From Lingula anatina (taxonomy: Eukaryota > Brachiopoda > Lingulata > Lingulida > Lingulidae): 64,000 nt of DNA. Of the stretch, positions 10,661 through 22,544 are shown piece by piece. A program made the position numbers and the translations under genes. Positions within the stretch are counted from its first letter, which is position 1, and the number at the start of each line of letters is the position of its first letter. The notes under the pieces were generated by a model. It searched no databases. It saw only the letters and a program-made list of their open reading frames with translations, and had not been told where the DNA came from. The stretch covers positions 5,384 through 69,383 of the forward strand of contig NW_019775314.1 in the NCBI RefSeq assembly GCF_001039355.2. The letters are read 5' to 3'.

Positions 10661-11032
10661 TGGTTTGATAATGTGCTTCAGTTTGGGCGGGAATTTAAAG
10701 ATAACAAAGACGTTTTGATTCTCCACCACAAAGACATGGTTAAGGGTCATGCTGGGGCATTTTGGAAGATTGCCAATTTTCTTCAGAAATCTTTCAATGA
10801 CGATGCAGTCAAGGAAATAATCAAACGTTTTATTTCGGAAGTATGAAGCAAAATCCAGGCACCAATTTTTCCAAACTTGAGGTGTTTGACTACACCGTTT
10901 CCCACTTCTATCGCAAAGGGAAAGTTAGCAACTGGAAATATTACTTCACCGCACAGCAAAACGACGAATTTGATTAAATCTGCCAAGAAAAAAATGGCAG
11001 AAAGCGGTCTAAACATTGACTTTGGCGATTAA
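10661..11032 (+). pseudogene. SULT 3' fragment
   Basis: Matches the C-terminal third of the intact sulfotransferase, from WFD-VLQF to the stop codon after NIDFGD. It has a one-base shift after RFISEV, an early TAA within the NDEFD segment, and Gly-Asp of the 3'-PAPS loop changed to Ser-Asn. Upstream parts are absent. It occupies the SULT position of the unit that contains PAN-M15 copy 3. Confidence 0.85.
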
Positions 11033-11628
11033 CACAGAAAGCAAATGAGAGTACATGTGAACTTACGGACGTCCTTAACTTATATATATATATATTATAT
11101 AACAAATTGATATAATATATATACATATAACGTTTGATTGCATATTTGACCAACTTGTGTTTTGTTTTTGACGAAAAGCTTTACTGGTACATGTATTTTA
11201 TAGGAAGCAAGAGTAGCACTTAATATAGGTTCAAGTTTTATTTCTCTCTATAATTGTGTCTTTGCTAAGTCAAGTTAGGACTACCCGTTATTCAAAAAAT
11301 ATACAAGCCGATCACTTGGTCTAGACCTGAAAGTTATTTTTGTCAATAGCAAAGTGAATATATGGTCAAATATATCAAGTTTATCCAGATAAGCAAATGC
11401 ATCGGATTTCCTGCTAGAAATAAGGCTGCGACTCTTCAAGCCCCAGGTCATTAGATTAAATACACAACCCAAACTTCTCCAAAAGCCAATGTAAGAAGAC
11501 AGACTATGACGCGTGTGCAATGCTTTATTTGTAGCGTTGAATTTCTATACAAATGAGATACATGGCTCATTCCGAAAAATATCATTGCATTTATAAAATG
11601 TACGAGTGGTTTCATCGCTACATGGTGC
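11033..11628. other. Convergent 3' intergenic region
   Basis: Counterpart of 6990-7568, with an AT dinucleotide tract at about 11082-11125. No gene seen. Confidence 0.55.
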
Positions 11629-13598
11629 TTACAAACACTTTATATGATTTAACGTTAGGCAGGTGTTAGCAGAGGTCGTGCCCTCGAGAACCCAGCACGT
11701 GGGTCTGCCCGTGCTCCCTTCCTTTTCATAACGGGCAATGTGTAAATGTGTGCCCGTAGAGCAAGACCTCCGCCCTGGGGCGTGATACACGACGTAATAG
11801 TCTCCAGTGAAGATATCACTGCTTTTGAGACGTTCCCACGCGGTTCTCGAATTGACGTCGCTTATTGTAATGTCAGCGGCTTGGCCAATGGCGTGCTGGG
11901 AGTAAAAAAAAATGACATTGTCAATATTCTAAAAGAATAAAACAATAACGTACCTGTTATAGCCTAGAATGTGTAACAAGGGGTGTACGTTTATACCTGG
12001 CCTGTGGCACCTTGCTCGAATTAAAAAAAATCTTTTTGGATCATTTTTTTTTCTTTTTTCCTACAGTTTCTTTTATCCTTCCTTATAATCCCTCTTAAAA
12101 TTCAATCACAATGGGAATTTGGACAACTGAAACAATTATTTGAGAGGCTAAAATTACTTGCAAACATAAACAGAACTGGAAACCTACTTGGAGGATTTCC
12201 CACACATTGCATAATAATGTTTCCATCGCCTTTCTCAGAATGCTTAAGTCAGCTTTGTTAGACAACTCTTACTTACATACTTATCTTTTCCTTCGCGTAG
12301 CCCGCTATGTACAAAGACATAGGCCCCCATGTAATTCGCAATCTCCTGTAGTTTGTTCTTCAGTGCTTCACTGTGCAATACGTTTTTTCCGTAAAGGACT
12401 GTACCAGGACCTGTGAACACAAACTTACTTTTTTTAACTAAAATATATTAACAATCTCACTCTGGGTTTTGGATTGCAACTTCAGTATCACACCGGAGAG
12501 CGAATTACCAATTCAAAAAAAAGGCATCAATTGGATTACTCACCTCTTTCCACTATACAATGATATTTTCCTGAATCGAGTTTCCGATAAAGTTGCAATA
12601 CCATGACCTTGCATCAGTCTAATATTTCAACCAATACATCCCGAAGACTTTTCAGAAAATCATTCAGTTGCTTTACATAATGCCAAGAGGTTTAAACGGA
12701 AGACAAGCGCAAACACGTTTATTCCATTTTCTTTAACCAAAATTTAAAAAATAATTTAAAAAAAACTTATCTTTAAAGTTCTTATTTAAAATAGATTAGT
12801 AGATTTGAATAAATAGATCAATTCTGAGAAGCCTTGCCTTCACAATCTTGTGGCCTCTGATAAGAGACAAAGCTGCCCATGTGACTGTGACCTGTGTCCT
12901 TCACATCAGAATATAGCCAGCATGCCGTCCAAATTGCATGGTAGGTCATGGCGCGGCATCTGGCGTCCTTTTCGCATTCCATCCTGCACTTGCGCTCATT
13001 CCCATTCAAAAAAAGATCATATGAATCGCCATTCAAAAATAACCCAGGAAGTTTTGTCATCCGACAATCCGCTGGAAAATTAATTGTAAAAGTGTAAATA
13101 ATTGGGTATGTAATGCATTGTAGGATATATCATGGAAGTACATGGTATGTAATCGAAACGCCTGGAGGCCTATTGTCCGGTGGGCGTACAGGGGCGGGAC
13201 TAAAGCCACCGTTGATAGGCATACGCGACGGGGGGAAGGGGGGTACCGGTTCAAATGAAAGGGTAGTCCGCGGAGATATCAGAACACACGTCCTGGAATC
13301 ATCAAGGAGATGTCTGTAAGATCACCCAACGTTTTCATGCAAAGAGTCCAGAAACTAATTTTCAATTCGAAACCCCCATCATCAAATGTTTAGTATAATT
13401 CAAAAGCCGAAAGCAATGGATACTAAAGAGATTTTTCATTCTTTTAAATATGCTCATTTTTGTAATATTCATTTTAATGTAATATTCATTTTAACATCTC
13501 AGTTACTTCGTACCCATATGCCAGACAACGCACTTACGTCTAAACACAGCGATGGTTCCAACCCCAAGACTCAGTAGAATTGTCAGCGCTACAGTCAT
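11629..13598 (-). CDS. Secreted PAN/apple plus M15-type domain protein (copy 3)
   Basis: Four exons, 13598-13538, 13071-12838, 12410-12277 and 11895-11629, the same lengths (61, 234, 134, 267) and phases as copy 2, give 231 residues. Signal peptide MTVALTILLSLGVGTIAVF, one PAN/apple domain, then the M15-type part with VHSGLREG, H144 and D151 in HAIGQAADI, and THLHIAR. The C-terminus differs from copy 2 (NTCLTLNHIKCL). The donor after exon 2 is GC (GAAG|GCAAGG), a minor but functional class; GT is found there in copies 1 and 2. No stop or frameshift is present, so the gene looks intact. Function as for copy 2, inferred only. Confidence 0.85.
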
Positions 13599-13669
13599 GG
13601 TGGCGTTCGGTTCTGCAGAGTCCCTTTGCTGTTGCAAACTTAAGACCCTGGTTGGTCGAACGCTTGGGG

Positions 13670-13676
13670 TTTTATA
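13670..13676 (-). promoter_or_regulatory. TATA box of PAN-M15 copy 3
   Basis: TATAAAA on the minus strand, 72 bases upstream of the ATG at 13598, as in copies 1 and 2. Confidence 0.7.
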
Positions 13677-14428
13677 TTCATTGTCGATTGACGGCCAAGT
13701 GAGACACTAGCTAATAAGTACAAACTAAGCAATTCCAGACTTACATTACGACATTTTCACAGATAAACCAGATTAGAATAGAAGATGGTTTGAAAAACAG
13801 AGGATATTGCATTGCGCAAAATGGACATTGTCACTGTTATTCTGCTGTTAATACGTAATTTAAATCTGAATCTAATCCATCTTTGCACGTAATATCACAC
13901 GTATATCTGCCATAAGTGCATATATTATATAATTATGGATATTGCGGGACGTTCACAGTAAGTGCAATGTCTTTTGCCTAGTTAACAAACAAGATTAAAT
14001 AAAACCATTTATACAAAAATACGTTGCAGGGGTATTAAAAAAGCGAAAAAAAAAAAAAAAAACAACAACAACAAACAAGCAAACGACACATGCAATGTAA
14101 GTACGGGATGAGTGCTGAATGGTCATATATCCTACTCTATATTTTGTTTCCTACACACCTAAACATACGATTAAGTACGTAATATGTATCTTAGTTTACT
14201 GGTACTTTTAAACTGACGAATATCCCTTCACAAGACAGAAACAACACACCCGTTTATGTTCGACTTTTTTAATCAGTTTGTCAAAATCTGTTTTCAAGTA
14301 CACCTGAATGTATTCTTGCCAGTTTGATGAATCCTTCGTCAGCTTACCATTTCCTCGGAGTGATTATTTTAAAAGACACCTGTTGGCGTCGGTCTATTTC
14401 ACTAAATCTCCCCCATACTAATATGTGA
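13677..14428. other. Duplicated upstream region of copy 3
   Basis: Very similar to 2575-3361, including an A-tract at about 14046-14062. The closer match of copy 3 to copy 1 than to copy 2 here suggests they share the more recent duplication. No gene. Confidence 0.55.
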
Positions 14429-14925
14429 ACATGGACCTTCGAAATCGTTTACCTTATATTACACCTTGACAGCTACGGTGAAAACAAAGAGACGGACAGC
14501 CTCCTGCGTACACCATGGTTGGAGCACGGCAAAGTTGATAACGCAAGAATACGATAGTTGGGCGAAGTCCCGCGACCACGTGTTTTCAAAACACGTGTCT
14601 GCGCACCAGCTACCTGAGCAAATGCGAGAGAAGCATTCAAAGATGATACACGTGTTGAGAAATCCTAAGGATATCGCCGTCTCTTTCTACCATTTCTACC
14701 GTATGAATGCTAATCTTGGTCGTTTTCCAGGCACGTGGTCTGAGTTCTACGAGATGTTCATGGCGGGAAAAAGTTTCCCGTGGATCATGGTTTGACCACG
14801 TGCCTCAGTTTAGGCGGGAAGACGTTTTGTTTCCACTACGAGGTCATTGTTAAGGACCATGCTGGGGCAGTTCGGAAGATTGCCAAATTTCTTGGGAAAG
14901 CTCCAAGCGAGAATGTTGTCGATAT
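14429..14925 (+). pseudogene. SULT exon 2 pseudogene
   Basis: Begins Thr-Trp-Thr-Phe-Glu like the fragment at 3362 but runs further. Lesions: TAG at the codon for Glu in RELGEV, a two-base loss at KTHV, a frameshift near MAGNVSHG, loss of the EYKDNKD segment, and truncation after the FLGKAPSENV region, before the 3'-PAPS loop. No exon 1 lies upstream. Confidence 0.88.
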
Positions 14926-16149
14926 GAAAATGTCCCTTTTTGAATCACTCTTTGTGATGTCTACTTTACGGTTGATATACTTTATCTTTATCTGGAATTT
15001 GTACACAGCTGAACGAGTGCGTTGTAATGATGAAGCCTGCAGTTTACCCTGAATTAGCTCCATGTAGGGCAACGTTAACAACTACCAGAGAGAGAGAGAG
15101 ATATCCTCGCACGTCTTAGCGGCAAATGTGCCACCCCGCTAGAAATATAATAAAATAGATAAATAAAGAATTGTAAATTGATAAAAAAAACGCCCTTTGC
15201 TTTACAATTTAAAATGTCGTTTCTCTTAATGCCTAGTTTGACTTTCAAAATGATTTTATTAATATTTTGCTATAATATATATAAGAATAACAAAAAAAAA
15301 AAAAAAAAGGAAATTCAAAAGAGTCAATTAGTAATTTTATTAATTTTGAACTTGGGTTTTCAACGTTAGAAATACACTATTGCTACACATACTGGTAGTG
15401 AAGAGTTTAGTCAGCTGTGGAATTACTTATTATGGTGGATTTGATAAACATCCTTCACAACATGAACTCTGTGTTAATAACGTCGGTGTGACAGGAAATG
15501 TGTCCTAGGAATGAAGCCCGAGCTCCCATATGATAAGCATGTCACCTGTACAAAGTAATGGATCCGAACGAACTACGGTTCCTAGCGGACTTCCATTCTT
15601 CTCACTTTTTGCCGAAAGCAAATTGATCAAAGATGTGAATTTTGGTGAAAAAAAAAAAAAAAAAGATCCGTAAGAAGCAGGGTGTGCAAAAAGGATGTAT
15701 GTATTTATTTATTTATTTATTTTATTTGGTCGATTTTGGAATTTTGCTGATAATCTTGCTTGAAACGGCTGAAGTGAGCTTAAAATGTTCTGTTTTACAA
15801 AAAGAATTTTAATTCTTAAAAGAACATGTCAAGAAGATCGAATAATTTGACATCACTGCTTTCCATGTATATTAAAGTCGATTGCGAGCAGCGCACACAA
15901 TATTTATATTATACAAGAAATGACAGACTGAAAGGACAAAATGGTCAAATGCAGACACAAGAAAAGAACATTGTCCGAAATGGAACGAATTACTTTTTTT
16001 ATTCTTTTCTACTGCACAATTTGAACTACATTTTGCTTGCTCCCAGTAAATGATAGCACAATTAAGCATTAAGTGCATGCTGCTGTTCCATTATCTGCAG
16101 TCCACTGGGTGGGAATGAAAAATATAATTAATCTGAATGAATTTGTTTT
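14926..16149. other. Intergenic, no gene
   Basis: AT-rich, with a GA tract (about 15088-15100), A-tracts (15292-15308, 15649-15664) and a TATT tract (15697-15725). Small frames here have no domain signature. I see nothing functional. Confidence 0.5.
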
Positions 16150-17532
16150 CTAGGTTTGTCTAACACCAGCTCTACAGCAATTAGCAATGTCATAAACTAA
16201 GAACATGAGTCGCTTCCTAAACACATAGGACCTCAGTGTATATATGTAAGGATTAGCACATGCATTAATAAATGCAAATGAGCATGCAATTAGATTGGCA
16301 ATATAATCGTCTTTACTCAGATTGGGCAACCGTGATTTCAACACCATAGAAATGACTACAAAGGGCAAAATACTAATGAGAAATATGGCTATTAAAATGA
16401 CACTAGACAAAATAACGTGGCAGTCTTTCTGTATGACTTTTACGTAGTGCATGTCCGAACCTGAGCGAACCTCCGTAGCGTCGGCCGATTCTTGAGTTAT
16501 TATATCTATGGCGTCTGCGGCGTTATCGCTTTCTCTTGTCCAGCGAACTTGAACATTAGCGCAATTTTCAGTTTGGAGGAATTGCGAAACATCCATTTGC
16601 TGCGAGGTGGAAACAGGCGGCTCTTCTGGTAAATCACCGTCGCCTCCGTCTGGAGTGATGTGCACCGTTATTGTGGAATGTGCGGTTCCGGTAGATCCAG
16701 GTAGACTATGAGCACGGCGATTACCTTGATCCCGTCGTGAGTTTTGCTCTAAGGGAGTAAAGGTCGGTGAAAGTGATTCTTCCGTGTGTTCGTTATCTAC
16801 ATGTACCGCTAAAAACATATCGACATTTGCGGATATTGTTTGTATATTATGGCCCGCGTAGTAGGGTTTTATCAACTTGCGTTGCCTTATAATTTTCCTA
16901 ACCACTGATAAGTAAGATGAAGTTATCACTACGATGCAGGTTAGCATTATTGTAAAAGTAAATGTGAATAAAAACCCATGCGATTGTCCTTGAACCCTGT
17001 GACATTGCATAAGAATAAAATTTGTATCGTCAGACACGGAAATTAATACAAAAAATATGATGCCAAGAATCCATTGCACAGTCAAACATATTTTGAAAAT
17101 ATGCTTGTGAACGGTCAATCTAGGTTTGTGGAATTTTGCTGCCCGAAGGACACTGATACTCGCCAAAATGACAACGTTCATAAATGGCCCTGTTGCTGCA
17201 ACACGTCTTAAGAAACATTTAATAAAAACTGTCGATTCACTCCATGGCCAAATAATCATGACTAATACCGGACACACAAAGATCGACACGAACAGGTCGA
17301 CCAGTGCTAAATTAATGTGGAATGAATTCCACCATGTTCTAAGAGCCGGTGTTCTTCTTGTGATAATAAGAACGCAAATGTTACCGAACACTCCAAAGAT
17401 TGCCAAGGCGGTGGTCAACAAAGTCACCGTGATGTTGGCCCATTTGACGTCGTCGTAAAACCCTGGCTGATCCCACAGTTTACCCATGCCTTCTGTTGTA
17501 TTATCATCAATGGACGAGTTTGTCGGTACCAT
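16150..17532 (-). CDS. Orphan class A (rhodopsin-like) GPCR, intronless
   Basis: 460 residues in one exon. Seven hydrophobic segments fit TM1 (about 34-58), TM2 (70-94), TM3 (106-130), TM4 (145-166), TM5 (187-212), TM6 (372-397) and TM7 (409-434). Class A marks: Gly-Asn51 in TM1, LALVD79 in TM2, the disulphide pair Cys106 and Cys177, and NPYIY (427-431) closing TM7. N-glycosylation sites lie in the N-terminus. Odd points: the DRY motif after TM3 reads Leu-Arg-Ala (129-131), the TM6 Trp before Pro390 is Ile, and the third cytoplasmic loop is very long (about 211-370), acidic and Ser/Thr-rich. The ligand cannot be assigned. The first ATG at 17532 is used; it gives a short N-terminal tail. Confidence 0.9.
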   Translation of the reverse strand: MVPTNSSIDDNTTEGMGKLWDQPGFYDDVKWANITVTLLTTALAIFGVFGNICVLIITRRTPALRTWWNSFHINLALVDLFVSIFVCPVLVMIIWPWSESTVFIKCFLRRVAATGPFMNVVILASISVLRAAKFHKPRLTVHKHIFKICLTVQWILGIIFFVLISVSDDTNFILMQCHRVQGQSHGFLFTFTFTIMLTCIVVITSSYLSVVRKIIRQRKLIKPYYAGHNIQTISANVDMFLAVHVDNEHTEESLSPTFTPLEQNSRRDQGNRRAHSLPGSTGTAHSTITVHITPDGGDGDLPEEPPVSTSQQMDVSQFLQTENCANVQVRWTRESDNAADAIDIITQESADATEVRSGSDMHYVKVIQKDCHVILSSVILIAIFLISILPFVVISMVLKSRLPNLSKDDYIANLIACSFAFINACANPYIYTLRSYVFRKRLMFLVYDIANCCRAGVRQT

Positions 17533-17652
17533 TGCGCAGTGATGTTTGCTCTGTACCAGTGTAGGTGCCTTTAGAAGTTGGACGTCAATCTAGCCCGTGT
17601 AATATTCTCCTTTAAAATCTCTCCTAGGGGCGTGTCCTGCGTGTCGGTATTT

Positions 17653-18070
17653 CAGAATGACGAATAATAAAGATTACAACTCAACGTTACACCTTGCGAC
17701 GACGTTATATATACATATCGACAATTTAAAGCAATGCACATACCCAGTACTTGTATATTGAATGTATGTAACGAGATCTTTAAACAGTATCGTCCAAGAT
17801 GTGAGTCATTCATTAACACGTAGTGCATGGATACTATAGATAGAAAGGTACTAGGTAATAGATAGGTACTAGGTACAGAATGACGAATAATAAAGATTAC
17901 AACTCAACGTTACACCTTGCGACGACGTTATATATACATATCGACAATTTAAAGCAATGCACATACCCAGTACTTGTATATTGAATGTATGTAACGAGAT
18001 CTTTAAACAGTATCGTCCAAGATGTGAGTCATTCATTAACACGTAGTGCATGGATACTATAGATAGAAAG
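17653..18070. repeat. 195-bp perfect direct duplication
   Basis: 17653-17847 and 17876-18070 are identical by eye over 195 bases, separated by 28 bases made of GTACTAGGTA repeats. It lies 120-540 bp upstream of the GPCR start, so regulatory DNA may be doubled; identity also fits an assembly duplication. Confidence 0.9.
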
Positions 18071-18118
18071 TAAGTGTGAATGTGCGGGGGTTAAGGTGCA
18101 AATAATTCTTTTCCTTCC

Positions 18119-18231
18119 GGGGGGGGGGGGGGGGGGGGGGGGGGTTTGGCTAGGTACTCTTTGTGTTACAGCCTTCCAAAATCCAACATAGTGATATACT
18201 TGGAATATACATTTATCGTTTATCGTCATGT

Positions 18232-18291
<60 letters not shown>
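18119..18291. repeat. 26-base G run and TTA microsatellite
   Basis: An uninterrupted G run at 18119-18144 and a TTA repeat at about 18233-18291. Confidence 0.9.
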
Positions 18292-18292
<1 letters not shown>

Positions 18293-19853
18293 GTTATTGA
18301 AAACATAAATAACTGATATTCAATTGGAGGAATTTATTTGAAAAAGAAGTGGTTTTTGTAAATAATTTGGGGTTCGGGGCCTGCTAAAGGGTCCAGAAAA
18401 GATTTTGGTTTTGGAGGGTTAACGGTGCCCTATGGTACGGTCTAGAACCATGATTCAACTAGTCAAAATTCTAATTTCAAGAGGGGAATATTGGTGTGAT
18501 ATATTTTTCAGAAACCGAAGGGGGGGGGGTGGGCAGGACCTCCCTAACCCCCCACCCCCTAAATCCGTCACTGGGCACATGTGGAAATACGCCAATAATA
18601 TCTGCCACTGTGGTAGAGGGTAGTACCTTACTGCATTTAGTTTCTCAAATCCTGTATCCCTTTTCTCCCCCCAGATCATCACTCTCACATCGCTCATTTC
18701 CCCGCACAGTTAGTACCCCCCCCCCCCAATCGCTATTCTCCCACATTTTAGATTATGTACCCTAGCTTGGTTAAAATGCAACATACATTAAGTGATTATC
18801 AATCTTGAATCCTTAATTTAAATGCAACATTTTCTATCAAAAGCACGTCCTCCTGGGACAGTAAGTCAGGATTTTTTGAAAACCAAAAATTATTTCAAGA
18901 GATTGTGATTCTACATAAAACCAGTCTAGTTATCTATTTATCTATTATTATTATTATTATTAGTAGTAGTAGTAGTAGTAGTAGTAGCAGTAGTTGTAGT
19001 AGCAGTAGTTGTAGTAGTGGTAGTATTAGTACGTGTAAGTGCAGAGTGACAACATCTGATACATTATACATATGTATAGTAAACATTTGAGTTTTTGTTT
19101 CAGCTTTTGAGGTCCAGTTCAGTTGTACCTTGATTTAAATGCTGTCTACCTGAGACTGTGAGTAAGTTTGGAGATTCTGGTGCAATATTGCACTTTTAAA
19201 GAAGTATTGACATATTAAACAAGGTTGTTGTAATGAAATCCATATCTTAGCTTATGTAAGAAAAATAGTTGCTTATTGTTGATAGGACACAAATAATTTT
19301 TTGTGTTTTTTTTTGTGTGTTTTTAAAATTAATGATTAAACAATTTTGCCAAGCAAGAGGACAGTCTATTATGATATAATTGGGATTCCAATGAATTATA
19401 CTCGAAAACAATTCAGAAAAGCAATTAAAAATAGGTGTGTCTTTTTATTTTTTTAAAATTTTTATAAATTATTTAAAATTTTTATAAATGATAAAGTATC
19501 ATTTTACTACCTTATACCAGGGGCGCAGATTCATATTTCTCTAGATATTCACAGGCAAGTCTCCAGTTAAGCGATGGAACTTTTCTGCACTTCACGTCGG
19601 AGAGAAGTGGACAGATTAAAAACTGCGACACTGCTAGAGGTTATATTTTAGTGAAATTAAGAACCTTAATAGAGTGACCCGATAAGTGCATTAAGATCTT
19701 ATTTTACAACGTGAATGTAAATCAATTAATGAGATTTGAAAGACACAAGAAGTGATTTCTATTCAGCCGTCAAGCCAATTAGTCACAACAACCTTACAGT
19801 AGATCTTAACTGTGACACGTCAACATTTGTCGATGAGAAGTCTTTTTCATCTC
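18292..19853. other. Intergenic with low-complexity tracts
   Basis: Contains a G10/C-rich pair ending CCCCCTAAATCCGTCACTGGG (about 18521-18577), which resembles a degraded inverted-repeat transposon end, a C9 run (18717-18727) and a TTA/TAG tract (18945-19020). No gene recognised. Confidence 0.45.
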
Positions 19854-20074
19854 TTAGACTGCATTCCCATAGATTTAGATCGATCCATCTAGATCGACCT
19901 AACTCCCTGGGGGTTCACGCTAAATTGATGTCAGCCGAGCACGCACGGTAGTTAATTACCCCCTTACAGTTTTTAGTAGGCGGGACAGACACTCAAGCCG
20001 GCTAAGCTGACAGAAATCTAGCGTGACTCCCCACAGGGATAGATCGACCTAAAGTCTGTGGGAATGGGGTCTAA
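19854..20074. mobile_element. MITE, GATCGATC family, copy 1
   Basis: 221 bp bounded by TTAGAC and GTCTAA. The terminal inverted repeats are about 32 bp and contain CATTCCCA and TCGATC. Internal blocks GGGGGTTCACGCTAAA, GTTAATTACCCCCTTA and GTAGGCGGGACAGACA recur in the copies at 53495 and 58397. Confidence 0.85.
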
Positions 20075-21089
20075 TTGCCCGCATATCAGCTTGTTTTATA
20101 ATATAACGAATATAATGCAAGAATAGAGCAGTATAATACAGCTGAATGATTCAGAATATTCACTTTGATACTAGTGCAATATTATTACGAATGCACAACG
20201 TAGCAAAGCATATTTCATTTTATTATAACCCCATGTATCCTTTAAATGTAATTATAATTAAATTAACCTTATCACAACACACAGAAGCATATTTTGTTAC
20301 ATTTTATTTTCACCCCTAGTAGTTTAAGTTCAGTTTAGTCACCATCATCAGGGAGTAAATGCCTAGGGACCCTGACAATCACAGAAATATTGGAGGTAAT
20401 ACCCACATATTTTAAAAGCTCTTGATAAAAAGAAAAACAATAATTTAAATTGATACATACAGAGCTAATGAAATTGTTCTCTCTAGCTATTATTATGTAG
20501 CCTCAATAAACAATGGTGATCTTTTGCTGATGTAACCTGCTGTTTATGACACCTCATAAAATAAAAATAAAGATGTAAACGACTGTTGTTCCTCAAACGT
20601 ATATCTGCACGAAGAAATCACAAGATTTGAGATTCACTCTGATGTTGTTGAGAAGCATTATAAATTATAGACACCATTAACCAATATACCTTCCCAGATG
20701 TTACTTGCTTATTCATAAAGATGACAGCCAGCATCATATGTCTGAGTTTGATTTAAACTAGTACTGTGTTGCAAACTGAATATTTTAGCGTCACCAAATT
20801 TACTATAACACGGTAGTGTTATACAATTTGTCTCTGCCTTTAAATCACATTTTCAATCACGGAAGAGAAACCAAAATTAGAAACAAAAATCTCGGTAGAG
20901 TAATTTATTTAAGTAATTGAAGATACACCCCTTTCAGATGACAGAAAATGGAAACCCGGTGCCGACTCTAAAATTGTATAAATACTTTGGCCTCATTATA
21001 GTCATTTCGCTCTTTTGATCTCTTCCACCAAAAACAGTCACTACACCTGGGGAAATTTCAGTTGAGGCCATTCCCAGGTCCGAGCGTTA
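20075..21089. other. Intergenic, no gene
   Basis: AT-rich unique sequence with no open frame of note. TATAAATA at about 20977 has no gene downstream. Confidence 0.5.
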
Positions 21090-21459
21090 TGTAACCTTCC
21101 TACCCGGAGAACATGTCCGTGTTCAGGGCTACTATGAAATGTAATATAGTCCCTGTATTTAGTTTTCTCATACTTCATATTAATCACGTATGTTACCTTT
21201 AGTTCCTTTATTATTCCTATAAATTACACACATTTAGTAATAGTTATTGGGCATGCAGGACTTAGAACGATTCCCTATAAAATGAGGGCTTCTCAGTTAG
21301 TGAGAGAGAGAGAGACCCCGGGAGATCGTCGTGACTGTCCCTGCCTGCGTGCCAGATTGTAGCCCGTCAACAAATAAAGATCTTCATGAGATACCATTGA
21401 TGTCTTCGGTGTTTTCAAGTTTGCTACTCGCTCAGAATTAAGTAACCAACTGGGTTACA
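21090..21459 (+). mobile_element. Probable solo LTR
   Basis: 370 bp starting TGTAACC and ending GGTTACA, with a TATAAAA box near 21274 and AATAAA near 21373, the order expected of U3-R-U5. No flanking duplication is obvious and no internal retroviral genes follow, so this would be a solo LTR of a Gypsy-like element. Because the inverted ends extend outward to 12 bp (11 matching), a DNA transposon is the alternative. Confidence 0.45.
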
Positions 21460-22404
21460 TTACGTCTGGGTTAGAAGATAGATGGATGATGGGGGAGGTG
21501 GGGGGGGGGGGGTTATTTCAATGCGTTGAATACTATATTTGTTTATGTCTTTTCAGAATACAGATAACTTGAAGCAAAAATGGCAACGGCGGCATAGTGC
21601 CCAAGGAAAAGCTATCAAAAAGTGAAGTCCTAACGAAGAACTTTTTGACAGATACTGGCGGCAACTTGTGGAAAATTAAAGTGATGCTGTAGTATTAGTT
21701 ATTCGTTAAAGATAGTGTTTCAAATAATGGAAAATGAAATGAAAGCCTCCTTTTTCCATGGATTGTGATACAGTGCTGCTGTTAAAAAAAATCAAGTTTA
21801 TTAATCCAATTTAAATATCGACGAGGGGGCGTCAAACATTTTTACTCGAAAATAGAGTTACTTAATAGGAATCGTCAACAAGGCAAATTTTCACTTGCCA
21901 GTCCAGTTAAAGATCTAAAAGCTGTAAAATAAGACCCAATACACAATCTACACAGTGTGTTTATTTAAAAGTTTACCCCCACAAAAAAGATAAAACCAGC
22001 AACAGGGCTAGATGATAGTGCGTGTTAGCCTCTTCGGTTTCTTTGATTAGCACTGATAGGGTTGAAAAAGTACACGTGTTGACTCGATTTCGTCTACAAA
22101 TATGCTCCAAAGAGTTAAAACTTCAACAGCAATTGGCAATATTTAGTTGGTTAAGAAGACTTCCTATCACCTGGATAATATAAAGGATCCTCCTTGCTAA
22201 CTATATATATATATATCCCAATATTATTCACAGCTCTGGATTTCCATCTAAAATAAAATCTTCCCTTTGTGTCATAGCATATGCATGCTCACACCTTAAT
22301 TTCTATCTCTTGCAATGTTACTAAGATCTTTCTCGCTCTGCACGATCAGTCCATTATTCATTACCTGTAGCAATTTATTGACGCCAGTTTGTAGTGTGTG
22401 TGTG

Positions 22405-22442
<38 letters not shown>

Positions 22443-22506
22443 CGAGAATGAGTGTGTGAAAGTTTGCGTGTGTGTGTGTGTGTGTGTGAGTATGTGTGTG
22501 TGTCGA

Positions 22507-22544
<38 letters not shown>

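Noticed and set aside
17126-17458. 110-codon plus-strand frame
   Set aside because: Antisense shadow of the GPCR, which has seven membrane segments and NPxxY.
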